From positions 98,021 to 162,020 of the forward strand of contig CAWJCB010000010.1 in NCBI GenBank assembly GCA_963841105.1: a DNA stretch of 64,000 nt. Reading direction: 5' to 3'. The notes beneath the pieces were generated by a model. It had not been told where the DNA came from and ran no database searches. It saw nothing but the letters and a program-made list of their open reading frames with translations. Position numbers and translations under genes: made by a program. This DNA is from VAZQ01 sp963841105. GTDB lineage: Bacteria > Pseudomonadota > Alphaproteobacteria > Rhizobiales > Xanthobacteraceae. Positions 52,220 to 60,718 of this stretch are shown piece by piece (within the stretch, counting starts at the first letter, position 1; every line of letters starts with the position of its first letter).

Positions 52220-52501
52220 ATGGTTAACCTGTGCTTGTGGAAAAGCGTGCTATGTTCGTCACAGGCGCTCCGGCGTTGCCATACCGCCATCAAGCGTTTA
52301 GGGGCGCACCTGCGAGAGGCAATCCGGCTCCCTGATCCTTCCGCACCTAATGGCCTAATGGTGACGATCCGGCGATCCACCGGCACGCAACCGAACTGGG
52401 GTGTCCGTCTCCGTGGGAGTAGCAGACGGCCCGGCAAAGGTTCGCGTGCAAACGTCGGCCGCGGTCGAACCAACAATTACTGCAGGTCAATGGCTTGGTA
52501 A
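52220..52501 (+). CDS. Possible small hypothetical protein
   Basis: The central segment LREAIRLPDPSAPNGLMVTI with RRSTGTQPNWG resembles small rhizobial proteins carrying a PDPxPPxGxxVTIR motif. The remaining C-terminus is basic and probably shifted out of frame after PNWG. The 3' end overlaps the gene on the other strand. Doubtful as a functional gene. Confidence 0.3.
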   Translation: MVNLCLWKSVLCSSQALRRCHTAIKRLGAHLREAIRLPDPSAPNGLMVTIRRSTGTQPNWGVRLRGSSRRPGKGSRANVGRGRTNNYCRSMAW

Positions 52502-54147
52502 CGACCGTTCGCGTCGAGCTCCGTTCCCCAAACTTTGTGGATGCCTTGGTGCTCGGTACGCCCGAAGGTCACCGGCGCTCCAAGACCCATGTCGAAGTCG
52601 CGGAAATTCTCGAGAGTTTCCACCAATCTTTCGGTGTCGAGCTGCGGCCCGTTGCGCCTTAACGCTTCGATTAAGAGGCTGGCGGCTACGTATCCTTCGA
52701 GGGACACGTAGTCCGGCGGCTCTCCAGGAAAGTATGTGGTGAGAGCGGATTTGTAGTCCAGAACCACGGAGGAGTAACCGTTGACCGCCGGCACCACCTG
52801 GGTGACGAGGACCCCCGGCACGTACTTCTGCCCGAGGAGCATCAACTCACTAGCCAAGGCGGTGCTACCCACGAAGGAGACGTTGGTGTAGATCATGCTT
52901 GGGTAGAGATCGCGCGTCTTCTCGATAAATCTCGCCGCAGCGCGATAGGCGGGCACCATGATCACCGCTTTTATTGGGATGCGGCTCTTTTGGAGTTGCG
53001 CGACCGCCTCATCCACATCCACTGTGTTGCGCTTGTAATTGAGGCGCAAAATTGTGCTCTCCTCCCCACCGCGCAGTGAACGGATGGCCTTGGCTACGCC
53101 GGCGAAGCCCGCGTCACCGTAGGAGTCTTGCTGGGCAAACACCGCGATCTGCTCGGGCCTTACCCGCCGCACCTTGACCAAATAACGCACCACAGCGTCG
53201 GTCTCCTCGGCGTAGCTGGCTCGGTAGTTGAAAACGTATCGGTCGGGGGGATCGCGCCTGAGTAAGCCGGCGCCTGTGAATGCCCCGTAAAACAGCATCC
53301 GACGCTCCAAGGCGTAGGGCAATGCGACCACGGCTGTAGGAGTTCCAACATTGCCTATGATTCCAAAAACTCGATCTTGCTCATAAAGCTGCTTCATGGT
53401 TTCGGCGGTCCGAGTGGGCTCGTACCCATCATCCATCGCGATAACCCGAAGCTGCCGGCCGTGTACTCCGCCCTTCGCATTGGCCACGTTGAACGCCGCG
53501 TCGATGCCAAGCTTCATATGGTGGCCGAGTTCTTTTGCAGAACCGCTGAATGGAGCCGACATCCCGAACCGAATTTCGTTCTCGGTTATCCCCTGTACAG
53601 GACTGTTGTTGGATTTTTGCTCGAGCTGGCGCGCGACCGGCGCTAGTTGCGCCTGCACGCTACTCGACTGCTGCGCTCTAGACGCTGCCGCAATTCCGGT
53701 AACACTGTCCGACGCCGGCCCACTGTTCGCCGCGAAACGACCAGATAGTGTGGACGCTTGTGGAGCTTCCGACTCAGTATCCCACTGCGCACGTGAACCA
53801 TCCCAAAATGGTTTCGTAATTGCGGCGATCATTACGATCAGTACGAAGCACGCTGCTACGATTATTAGCCAGCTGATCCACCTCAGCACAGAGTATCTTG
53901 GGCGTTGCAGTTGCGGCTGGGACACGGGTTCGCGGTCGTACAGTCGTTGGGGCACCTCGTCTTCCAATTCTCCTTGGGACGAATATATTTCTGCCCGTTC
54001 GCTTTGCACTTGTGCGTGCGGGGGAGACATCGGCGGTGAAGCGACGCGGAGCTGTGGAGCCGGGGGCATTCGTGGCTGCTCCCGGAACCGCTTTGGGGCA
54101 TACTTTAGATGCTCGGACCTCTCGTCCTCTCCGACCGGATCACTCAT
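52477..54147 (-). CDS. Membrane-anchored periplasmic-binding-protein (Leu/Ile/Val-type, PBP1)
   Basis: Residues 1-85 are a Pro/Gln/Glu-rich cytoplasmic-looking tail, 88-110 a single transmembrane helix (ISWLIIVAACFVLIVMIAAI), and about 190-556 a complete type-1 periplasmic binding domain (RFGMSAPFSGSAKELGHHMK, GIIGNVGTPTAVVALPYALE, AVFAQQDSYGDAGFAGVAKA, YPSMIYTNVSFVGSTAL). ABC-transporter binding proteins normally have a cleaved signal; here a long N-terminal tail replaces it. No permease or ATPase gene is adjacent. It may be a sensor or a ligand-capturing receptor. Confidence 0.85.
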   Translation of the reverse strand: MSDPVGEDERSEHLKYAPKRFREQPRMPPAPQLRVASPPMSPPHAQVQSERAEIYSSQGELEDEVPQRLYDREPVSQPQLQRPRYSVLRWISWLIIVAACFVLIVMIAAITKPFWDGSRAQWDTESEAPQASTLSGRFAANSGPASDSVTGIAAASRAQQSSSVQAQLAPVARQLEQKSNNSPVQGITENEIRFGMSAPFSGSAKELGHHMKLGIDAAFNVANAKGGVHGRQLRVIAMDDGYEPTRTAETMKQLYEQDRVFGIIGNVGTPTAVVALPYALERRMLFYGAFTGAGLLRRDPPDRYVFNYRASYAEETDAVVRYLVKVRRVRPEQIAVFAQQDSYGDAGFAGVAKAIRSLRGGEESTILRLNYKRNTVDVDEAVAQLQKSRIPIKAVIMVPAYRAAARFIEKTRDLYPSMIYTNVSFVGSTALASELMLLGQKYVPGVLVTQVVPAVNGYSSVVLDYKSALTTYFPGEPPDYVSLEGYVAASLLIEALRRNGPQLDTERLVETLENFRDFDMGLGAPVTFGRTEHQGIHKVWGTELDANGRYQAIDLQ

Positions 54148-54521
54148 AATCGTGTGCCCATTTTAACACTCTGACGCCCGCTCACGTCTGCTGCGTCGGT
54201 CAAGACTGACCATTACTAACTACTCATAAACCATATGACGTAATCCCAGTAAGGTTTTGGGGCTTATGGTAAACGCAATTGGGCATGGAGGCGCCGCATC
54301 TCCTGTTTCCAGTTGCCCGGTTGTCTCTTTCAAGCAGTTGCCGTTTGCGAGCGTCTAGGACGGCTGGCGATCATGATTATCGAGCTGTCGGAGAAGATGC
54401 TTCCCAGGTGGTGCGCCAGCTCTCACGCTTGAAGACGGCTAACGTGCTACCCTCAACGCTTCAGTAACCATTGTGCCGGATTATCGCGCAAAAGTTTGTT
54501 GATCGCATTGGTCGAAACCGC

Positions 54522-54911
54522 ATGTACTACACCCTGACAACGGCCGCCAAGGCGACCGGTTTGGACGCATCGGAGATCCTGAGGGCGATCGAAAGCGGTC
54601 AGATCACTGGCAGTAGGGGGGAGTTCGGCGAATGGCGGGTCGAGATTGCCGAGCTTCACCGCGTTTATCCTGCGGTTGCAGAGCCGAGCGCTAACGGCGA
54701 CATAATGGGGCAATGCGCAGATTCCACTGCGGCTACCCCCGAAGCTGAGATCGAAGCCCTCATCAGGCGAGCAGGAGATCGTCTCCAACAACAGCTCGAG
54801 GAGATGCTCTCCCAACGCCGCGCCGAGTGCGACCACGCGCAAGCCTCGCTACAGGAGGTCGCTAAGGTTTCAGAGCGGCTCCCGCCTCAGCCATTAAAGC
54901 GAAGCGCATAA
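54522..54911 (+). CDS. Helix-turn-helix protein with coiled coil, mobile-element type
   Basis: MYYTLTTAAKATGLDASEIL then RAIESGQITGSRGEFGEWRV EIAELHRVYP-type sequence is the MerR-like winged helix found in small DNA-binding proteins of rhizobial plasmids and integrative elements; the C-terminal part (EIEALIRRAGDRLQQQLEEM) is a coiled coil. ATG 54522 is chosen over ATG 54471 because homology begins there. Confidence 0.8.
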   Translation: MYYTLTTAAKATGLDASEILRAIESGQITGSRGEFGEWRVEIAELHRVYPAVAEPSANGDIMGQCADSTAATPEAEIEALIRRAGDRLQQQLEEMLSQRRAECDHAQASLQEVAKVSERLPPQPLKRSA

Positions 54912-55077
54912 ATACCATTTTGTGAGTGCGCGCGAACAGACGGTCGGCTTGCTTGACCGCAATCTGGAACCGCCGCTCGCTCAACAGGTCTGCCTCAGAG
55001 AAGGCTGTCCGCACGTAGTAATGTGGACTTCCAGAACCGCAATCTTCTTGGCCGCTGTCGCGGCTTCTTGTCGTCAC
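54862..55077 (-). CDS. Possible small protein, coupled to the upstream small ORF
   Basis: GTG 55077 overlaps the stop of the preceding frame (GTGA), suggesting coupled translation. The product has SEADLLSERRFQIAVKQADR LFARTHK-type helical sequence. Its end is antisense to the coiled-coil gene. Doubtful. Confidence 0.3.
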   Translation of the reverse strand: MTTRSRDSGQEDCGSGSPHYYVRTAFSEADLLSERRFQIAVKQADRLFARTHKMVFMRFALMAEAGAALKP

Positions 55078-55259
55078 AGTGCGCTCAAGATCTCAGCGTT
55101 GACGACCGCTTCCTCCAATGCAGCAACTTGCGCTCTTAAGATTTCAAGCTCGTCGTCCTTACGCGTCCGAGGTCTACGAGACTTATGGGCGAATTCCTTC
55201 TCTTCTAGACCAGCACACATGCGTGCCTGAAGAATCTCGACGAAATCGGGAGAGGTCAC
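55074..55259 (-). CDS. Possible small coiled-coil protein (61 aa)
   Basis: MTSPDFVEILQARMCAGLEE ends in RKDDELEILRAQVAALEEAV, a heptad-like helix. It precedes the 54862 frame with a GTGA overlap. No family recognised. Confidence 0.4.
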   Translation of the reverse strand: MTSPDFVEILQARMCAGLEEKEFAHKSRRPRTRKDDELEILRAQVAALEEAVVNAEILSAL

Positions 55260-55677
55260 CCGCGTCCTTCCTTGTTCTGGTGGAACAACGAACAGTCCAC
55301 CAAGCGGTTAATAAAAGGTTAAATGTGCAGTTCAGGTTACCCGAAGCGGAGTGGATTTTGGGTACGCAGCGCTGAAATACTCGGCACGATCCCTAAAGAG
55401 GCAATGTTTCGACGTTTTGCAGAGCCACAAGTTAACAGCATTTAAGGACAGCCTCCGATTGGCCTCAAAACTTGACATCGCGAAAGTTTGTTTGATGCCC
55501 TGCTTACCATGAAGTGAAGCGAGCGGTGGGCAAACCAATAAAAGATATCGAAACCGTGACATCCATCGTGGTTAACGTATCCGTAATTGGCCTGGGTTAA
55601 ACCATGACCGGACAGATCATGTCGATCTTTCAGCTAGAAGCAGACCAGACCTGTAAAGCATCCTGGGAAAGCGCTCT
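55260..55677. other. Intergenic, no gene seen
   Basis: AT-richer DNA with only short frames; probably holds the promoter of the 55678 gene. Confidence 0.3.
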
Positions 55678-56232
55678 ATGAATGGTCTGCGTCACGGCAT
55701 TTTGGCGGCCACAATTCTTGTGTTGATCCTTGCCGCCCCCATCGACGCCTCATCACAAGGGGCCAGGAAACTGGCCGACACGTTCGAGGAGCGTTACCCT
55801 CCCCAGGAGAATCCAACGCCCATCCCCCCTGAGCAGGCTCCAAGACGGCCGCCTGCCGAGCAGGCTCCAGTGCGGCCCGCTGCCGATCGCGATAACGCAC
55901 AGCAAAATCGCCTCCCAGAAGCAAACAAACATCACCTACCAGACGCACGCCAAAATCGCCCTCCAGATGACGCGCAGCCCAAGAAAGGCGTGAACGTCAC
56001 GACGCCCACACGGGCCGTGACGGCGAAGCGCTCGCCCTCGCGGGTTGTTGTCGTGCCGCGCTCGTTCCTGGATGCGGGCACTGAGGTGCTGCCTGGGGAG
56101 CGCAAGTTCCTCAATTACGCTTTTCCGCGGACCCATACCGCGATGGACGTGGTCACCAATACCGGCGGACGCGTAGGCTGGCACAATTCGCCGCTCCCGG
56201 GACCGCTTTTTCCCGGTCCCGGTCCTTGGTAG
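55678..56232 (+). CDS. Secreted Pro-rich protein of unknown function
   Basis: A signal peptide (MNGLRHGILAATILVLILAA then PIDAS) precedes a Pro/Gln/Asn-rich repetitive region with PEQAPRRPPAEQAPVRP and PDARQNRPPDDAQPKK, then an ordered end RVVVVPRSFLDAGTEVLPGE with FPRTHTAMDVVTNTGGRVGW and a Gly/Pro tail. It precedes the L,D-transpeptidase gene by 80 bases and may assist the same wall process. Confidence 0.7.
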   Translation: MNGLRHGILAATILVLILAAPIDASSQGARKLADTFEERYPPQENPTPIPPEQAPRRPPAEQAPVRPAADRDNAQQNRLPEANKHHLPDARQNRPPDDAQPKKGVNVTTPTRAVTAKRSPSRVVVVPRSFLDAGTEVLPGERKFLNYAFPRTHTAMDVVTNTGGRVGWHNSPLPGPLFPGPGPW

Positions 56233-56311
56233 TTGATCAAAGCCGCGCTAGCTGCTCGCTTTTTGACGGGTAAAGTTGTCCAAAACTAACAAAGCGAAAG
56301 AAAGAGAAACA

Positions 56312-56998
56312 ATGGCGAGACGGGGGATCGCGTTCGTTCTGATCGGGCTCTTGCTCGGCGGATGCATGCGGACGACGATGGGCCCGGCGCCCGACGCCAA
56401 TCTCACACCGCGCGATCGCACGCTTTTGGCCTATGCGCCTTATGAGCCAGTCACTCTTCCGGTCGCGTACCAGCGCACGACCGTCCAATTTCCTCGCAAA
56501 GAAGCTCCGGGCTCGATCGTGATCGATAGCGATGCGCGCTATCTCTATTACGTCCTCGCAGACAGCAAGGCCATTCGCTACGGCGTAGCCGTGGGAGAGG
56601 AAGCATTGTCATGGTATGGCGTTGCAAAGATTGGTCGCAAGCAAGAATGGCCGACTTGGACACCAACGGCAGACATCAAGCGCCGGCTTGGCAATGTTCC
56701 CGATTTCGTGGAAGGGGGACCGCACAATCCCATGGGCGCACGCGGGCTCTACCTCTATCAGGGCAGCAAGGATACGCTGTTCCGCATTCATGGCACCAAT
56801 CAGCCAGAGCATATTGGAAGGGCCATTTCGTCGGGCTGCATCCGTATGACGAACGAAGATGTGATCGACCTTTACGATCGGGTGAAAATGGGTGCGATCG
56901 TGGTGGTCCTTGCACCGAAGCAAAGTGACTCGCCGGCTCCGCCTCGACGATCAGCTCTTGAGAATAATCGGGGCAAGCGCAAGCAAAGCGACACGTGA
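56312..56998 (+). CDS. L,D-transpeptidase (ErfK/YbiS/YcfS/YnhG), lipoprotein
   Basis: ATG 56312 starts a lipoprotein signal (MARRGIAFVLIGLLLGGCMR; lipid-accepting Cys18). The catalytic domain has VIDSDARYLYYVLADSKAIR, then FRIHGTNQPEHIG with His160 and ISSGCIRMTNEDVIDLYDRV with the nucleophile Cys176: the HGT...SGCIRM signature of L,D-transpeptidases that make 3-3 crosslinks or attach lipoproteins to peptidoglycan. The C-terminus is polar. The start at 56276 is less likely. Confidence 0.94.
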   Translation: MARRGIAFVLIGLLLGGCMRTTMGPAPDANLTPRDRTLLAYAPYEPVTLPVAYQRTTVQFPRKEAPGSIVIDSDARYLYYVLADSKAIRYGVAVGEEALSWYGVAKIGRKQEWPTWTPTADIKRRLGNVPDFVEGGPHNPMGARGLYLYQGSKDTLFRIHGTNQPEHIGRAISSGCIRMTNEDVIDLYDRVKMGAIVVVLAPKQSDSPAPPRRSALENNRGKRKQSDT

Positions 56999-57073
56999 TT
57001 TCAGAGAGCCTTAAGCGGTTGCAGGTAATCTGCTGATTATTAGAACTGGCGTAATATCAAACGTGGAGTTGTT

Positions 57074-57151
57074 ATGCCTCGCCCATCTGAGCTCTTCAGC
57101 GTATGCCTCATCCTTCTTGGCTTGGCAGTCCTGATTGGGTTCTTTTTCTAG
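57074..57151 (+). CDS. Small membrane protein (25 aa)
   Basis: GGAG five bases upstream of ATG 57074, then MPRPSELFSVCLILLGLAVL IGFFF-type single membrane helix and stop. Probably a tiny inner-membrane protein following the transpeptidase gene. Confidence 0.55.
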   Translation: MPRPSELFSVCLILLGLAVLIGFFF

Positions 57152-57174
57152 AACCTCGCATGCCCGCATTCGCG

Positions 57175-57438
57175 TCATTGCCAAGCGCCTCGGTCGGAAT
57201 GATCGCAGCACGTTGACGCGCTTGAGGGCGACTTTGTTACCAGTGCCTCAACCGGCTCCACTGTCGTCACGACTGGTTGGCCAGAACCATCTGTAGTCGC
57301 TACTTGCACTTGTGGCTCTGAACTCAGTCGGGCGGAAACTCGCTGCGAAAGAATGGCGCCAAAAATCGCCACGCACACGAGAATCGCAAGTCCCTCGGCG
57401 TCACCTGACGGGCGAGGTGCTGCCGGCGATTTATGCAT
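57175..57438 (-). CDS. Small membrane-anchored protein (87 aa)
   Basis: A polar start is followed by a helix (GLAILVCVAIFGAILSQRVS) and a periplasmic tail with QVQVATTDGSGQPVVTTVEP. No family recognised; ATG 57438 has no clear ribosome site. Confidence 0.45.
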   Translation of the reverse strand: MHKSPAAPRPSGDAEGLAILVCVAIFGAILSQRVSARLSSEPQVQVATTDGSGQPVVTTVEPVEALVTKSPSSASTCCDHSDRGAWQ

Positions 57439-57914
57439 CCAGGAAGTTCATCGAAGCAGGGGTACTGCTCGCCTGGTTCTGGCACCAAAGTGTGAGTGCC
57501 GCCTCGTCTCGGTTACGACTGTTTTCGAATGAGCACCAGACAGAACGTGGATGCATCGTTTGGGCCGTCCATCGCCCAAATGTATGGTCCGGCCGTGCGT
57601 TGTTAAGAGGGTTTCGTCGATCTGGCGGACGTGCGGTCTTGCATCAATGTATCCGGCCTTTGATGGGAGCGTATTGTGCTCCGAGCCAGCATGGAAATCA
57701 GCGCGCATGACTGACAGTCGAACCAAAAAGAGGCCGCCAACTGAAGCGGCCTCCTTGCGTACTTTTCGCCGATTTTTCGGAGTACAATGTACTCGGGGTT
57801 CGCCCGCCAGGCTTAAATCTTCACGACAAGGCGCTTTGGCGGCTCGCCATCAACGCAGTCAGGCTTTCTGGCGCCAGCGCGTCACTGTTGCCGCACCGTT
57901 GAGGAGAATGGGCC
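57439..57914. other. Intergenic stretch with hairpin
   Basis: No gene recognised. An AGGCCGC...GCGGCCT stem at 57731-57752 is flanked on the minus side by CTTTTTGG and may be a terminator for minus-strand transcription of the truncated VapBC operon. Confidence 0.4.
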
Positions 57915-58034
57915 TCACGGGATTCCGCCAAGGATGCAACGATTGCTCCCGCGATCGTGCTTTGTGGCTTCATTCGGATCCCGGCTGATCGAGTAGAGCA
58001 GGATATTCGTGTCGAGAAAGCGCGGGATTGTCAT
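57915..58034 (-). pseudogene. VapC-like PIN-domain toxin, N-terminal fragment
   Basis: From ATG 58034, overlapping the VapB stop by four bases (ATGA), the frame gives MTIPRFLDTNILLYSISRDP NEATKHDR, the first strand and Asp of PIN-domain ribonucleases (FLDTNILLY), then runs into foreign sequence and stops after 39 residues. The other acidic residues are gone, so it is inactive. Confidence 0.75.
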
Positions 58035-58267
58035 CCACCACGCCTGTGCGCGTCGTCACGCGACAGACGATCACCGGCCGTGAAAACGTGAATACGCGTG
58101 CGCAACTCGCGCTCCTCGCGCTCGAGGCGTCGGGCGCCAGTCTCCTCCAACGCCAACTCAACGAGAAAGCGTTTGACCAGTGCGGAGACTGAGGTGTCCC
58201 GCTCGGCGGCCTTGATCCGGGCGAGCCGATAAGTCTCTTCATCCACAGAAACTGTGATATTCCTCAT
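58031..58267 (-). CDS. VapB-like ribbon-helix-helix antitoxin (orphan)
   Basis: MRNITVSVDEETYRLARIKA with AERDTSVSALVKRFLVELAL is a ribbon-helix-helix DNA-binding fold, followed by a charged tail (EREERELRTRIHVF) expected to wrap the toxin. It is complete at 78 residues, but the cognate VapC is truncated immediately downstream. Confidence 0.85.
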   Translation of the reverse strand: MRNITVSVDEETYRLARIKAAERDTSVSALVKRFLVELALEETGARRLEREERELRTRIHVFTAGDRLSRDDAHRRGG

Positions 58268-58352
58268 AAGCTCAGGCGGTCGCGAATGTGGTTGGAATTT
58301 TGAGCGGCGCGATCTCCACAGCTGCTTAAAGTTATCTGATCAGGCTGCGAGG

Positions 58353-58808
58353 TCAATTGGCTGACCAATGGGCGTTGTGGCGAGTGTCTGCCAGCCATCT
58401 ACCTTGCGCATGTTGATCTGGCCGGGCGAGATGGTGCTTGATATGGTGCAATGAGGCGCGCAGGTGCTCGCCGGGAAAATCTTTGTCGAAGAGCGCCGCC
58501 ACTCCCTCGCACTGGCGCCAGTTGCGCAGGCGATCGCGTAACAGCGAGATGCTAGGCGGATGGGCGAGGAGGTAAGCGAGCTTGCGCAGCCGGTTGGCGC
58601 GGCTGTCTTGATTGATCGCGACGTGATCGACATCCGGAAGCGAGAGCTTCGCCTCCCGCAGGCAGTAGGCTATGGCTTGGGCGGGAAAACCCGCCCAATG
58701 CTTGACGCGGCGGAAGCGCTCCTCCTCGGCGGCGGCGAGGAGCACGCCGACCCGCACGAGCGCAGCGGTGGAATCGCCATGGAGCGCGTTGAGTCCGAGG
58801 ATGATCAT
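58353..58808 (-). pseudogene. Carbamoyltransferase, N-terminal remnant
   Basis: ATG 58808 starts MIILGLNALHGDSTAALVRV, then AAAEEERFRRVKHWAGFPAQ, HVAINQDSRANRLRKLAYLL and HHIKHHLAR, the beginning of NodU/CmcH-type O-carbamoyltransferases with the metal-binding HHxxHH region (here HHIKHHLA). Homology ends near 58425, after which 30 codons are unrelated. The matching C-terminus is at 45508-45795 on the same strand. The gene was split and its middle (some 350 residues) lost. Confidence 0.88.
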
Positions 58809-59257
58809 AAGCCCTGCTCGGAAAAAAGAACGCTCATCGACCCAACCGGCATGGAATCCAAGCGCTGCTCGTTCAGTGATACAGGTCCTCTCTTTCGGGA
58901 TCATCGCCATCACAAGTGTACTGGCAGAAAAGTAATGCGTCGAAGACTCGCTCGCCTGGATTGCGTAGTCCCGAACATCGACGGGTATCAATTCCAAAGT
59001 CGTCACGTAGATCGAACTTTCAGCAGGAAGCGGCGGCCGGTGAGGAGAATGCGGTGCAGAGATTGACTGCGGTCCGTCTCTAACACTTCTCAGCGGGACG
59101 GAAATAGCACTCGCGGCCGGCTCAGTCCTAAACAAGACAGTCCGATTTGCCGTCGATCCCCCACGGCGGAAATCTGGCGCGCTTCGGATTTTTCCTAATC
59201 ATATCAGAGCTCACCGCCGGGATCGCTTTGCACCGGTCAAATAGTGCAAAGTACAAG
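58809..59257. other. Upstream region of the carbamoyltransferase remnant
   Basis: The minus frame is open to 59135 but the added 109 residues show no family features. The repeat shared with 12.99 kb begins at 59178. Confidence 0.3.
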
Positions 59258-59665
59258 CTAGCGTGTGAGAGCCCGACAGGCGGCCTTTGGCTCGCGATCA
59301 ATGATGCGCAAAAGTGCACGCATGGCGCCATCGAGATTGCGTCGACCCTGCTCGTAGGACTCCATTGTCCGTGCTGGAATCCCGAAAAGGCGCTCGAATT
59401 CTTTTGTCGAGGAGGCAACCTTCAAGCGGACGGCGTTTATCTGGGCGGGAGTTAGAGCGCCGCCCGGAAGCTCATGCGCCTCCAGCTCGATCTCGCCGCG
59501 CAGGTGTTTGGCCATCTCTTCGAACGTCTCGACAAGGTCATCGCCGATGCGCGAGCCCCTGGCGCGTAATCCGCCCTGCCGGTTCGTATCAATGTTCCGG
59601 CTCTTTCTTCCCAATTGAGTGGGTGGTCTGCGGCGATATACCCGCGCTTTGCTTGGCGATACCAT
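59258..59665 (-). CDS. XRE/NadS-type regulator or antitoxin
   Basis: The C-terminal half (ALTPAQINAVRLKVASSTKE, then FERLFGIPARTMESYEQGRR and ALLRIIDREPKA) is the helix-turn-helix of HigA/NadS-like antitoxins. The preceding RIGDDLVETFEEMAKHLRGE is the usual N-terminal helix of this family. ATG 59665 gives 135 residues, with about 35 unusual basic residues first; the start may lie later. It follows a tiny gene by two bases. A degenerate copy lies at 12991-13210. Confidence 0.75.
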   Translation of the reverse strand: MVSPSKARVYRRRPPTQLGRKSRNIDTNRQGGLRARGSRIGDDLVETFEEMAKHLRGEIELEAHELPGGALTPAQINAVRLKVASSTKEFERLFGIPARTMESYEQGRRNLDGAMRALLRIIDREPKAACRALTR

Positions 59666-59667
59666 TG

Positions 59668-59766
59668 CTAGCTTCTCGGTTTCTTTATGCTTTCGAGCGC
59701 CGCCAGAATTCGGCGCCGCTGCTCGGTTGATAGGTCGTCGCGCTGGCTCTTAGGATATGCAGCCAT
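59668..59766 (-). CDS. Small charged protein (32 aa) in front of the regulator
   Basis: ATG 59766 gives MAAYPKSQRDDLSTEQRRRI then LAALESIKKPRS, a charged helix, ending two bases before the regulator ATG. Its start is also seen in degenerate form at 13190-13207. It could be the remnant of a toxin or a coupled leader peptide. Confidence 0.45.
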   Translation of the reverse strand: MAAYPKSQRDDLSTEQRRRILAALESIKKPRS

Positions 59767-60065
59767 CATATAGAATCTGTCTGTCCCTCACGGATGCGGA
59801 TTACGGGAGCGGTCGACCCGACTCGACCATGGAACCGCACGCGAGGGTGCCATCTCCTCACAGAAGATCGACATTCGTCGGGTCTATTCGGTTTGCCCTA
59901 TAGCCCCACTCTTCATCCCAAGCTCAGAGTTATCGAACGATTTCCGGCACTTACGTTGGTTCCAAAAGCGCTTGATCGGCGCTTGTGTGAATTCTCAGTC
60001 CCATCATTGGGACTAATCCGTCGGGAGCGGCTCTGCCCCGGTCCATTCGCTGCGTGTCCTTATTG
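59767..60065. other. Intergenic region upstream of the second ACP-like gene
   Basis: No gene. A perfect inverted repeat GTCCCA-TCAT-TGGGAC lies at 59998-60013. Relative to the copy at 13 kb, about 280 bases are extra here. Confidence 0.4.
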
Positions 60066-60122
60066 CATCACTCCAAAAATTTTTGGAGAGCGTCACCTTT
60101 TTAGTCGAATTGCTGAGTGATG
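60066..60122 (+). promoter_or_regulatory. Inverted repeat and palindrome upstream of ACP-like gene (copy 2)
   Basis: CATCACTC (60066-60073) and GAGTGATG (60115-60122) are perfect inverted arms with a 41-base spacer, conserved at 13215-13270. Inside lies an 18-base perfect palindrome CTCCAAAAATTTTTGGAG (60071-60088), absent from copy 1. Confidence 0.45.
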
Positions 60123-60150
60123 AATTGCTTTAAAAATGGGGGGCTTATTC

Positions 60151-60495
60151 ATGACCGTTTTGACGTTGACTGGACAAACCAGGGAGCTGAAGGAAATGGC
60201 CCTGGCAAATAACATTTGCGCTTACATCGCTGAGCATGTGGGAGTCGATGCTAAAGATGTAGGTCTGGCTACGCACTTCAACGATGATCTCGGCCTCGAC
60301 TGGCTCGATGTTGTAGAATTAGTGATCCTGTCCGAAGAACAATTCGCAGACGGAATGATTGCGGACGAAGACAATGAAATAGAAACCGTAGGCGATCTCA
60401 TCCTTCACATCAAAGCAGTAATGAGGGGCGGCGAAAGCAGCCTACATCCATCGCATAGATTACAAAAGTGGGGAGGGCGAAGTGCGAGAACTTGA
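60151..60495 (+). CDS. Acyl carrier protein-like protein lacking the phosphopantetheine serine (copy 2)
   Basis: MTVLTLTGQTRELKEMALAN is followed by FNDDLGLDWLDVVELVILSE, again with Trp51 where ACPs have the modified Ser, and ETVGDLILHIKAV. It differs from copy 1 at several surface positions, and its C-terminus is extended by 12 residues because of a shifted stop, overlapping the next gene by 14 bases. ATG 60151 follows GGGGGG. Conservation of Trp in both copies suggests that it is not a random mutation. Confidence 0.8.
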   Translation: MTVLTLTGQTRELKEMALANNICAYIAEHVGVDAKDVGLATHFNDDLGLDWLDVVELVILSEEQFADGMIADEDNEIETVGDLILHIKAVMRGGESSLHPSHRLQKWGGRSART

Positions 60496-60718
60496 GTACT
60501 GTCTCACCCAAGCCAGAACGTGCGAGTATAGGGCTTTGCGGGCGAAATGCCGTGAGTTGTGCGACACCTTTTCGGACCTCGCATGTCACTGGCGGCAGCT
60601 CGCCAATCAGATTGAGACCTTGCAGCGGGAGCCAGTGCCGGCCAATTGTGCCTCATACTTGATCTCGAGCGATTTAGGGCGTGATCAGCACAAGCATCTG
60701 AGCCCTGCGGAGCTCTAA
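60482..60718 (+). CDS. Small helical protein (78 aa) coupled to the ACP-like gene
   Basis: GTG 60482 (GGGAGGGCGAA upstream) gives MRELEYCLTQARTCEYRALR, then ELCDTFSDLACHWRQLANQI, the two-helix layout of small rhizobial proteins in which the second helix is xxFxxLAxxWRxLAxxIE. Its start lies inside the ACP-like gene, so the pair is probably co-translated. A truncated copy with the same neighbour is at 13629. Confidence 0.7.
   Translation: MRELEYCLTQARTCEYRALRAKCRELCDTFSDLACHWRQLANQIETLQREPVPANCASYLISSDLGRDQHKHLSPAEL

Noticed and set aside
54237..54470. Possible promoter/leader gene (ATG 54279)
   Set aside because: The product is Arg/Ser-rich without features; treated as noncoding.
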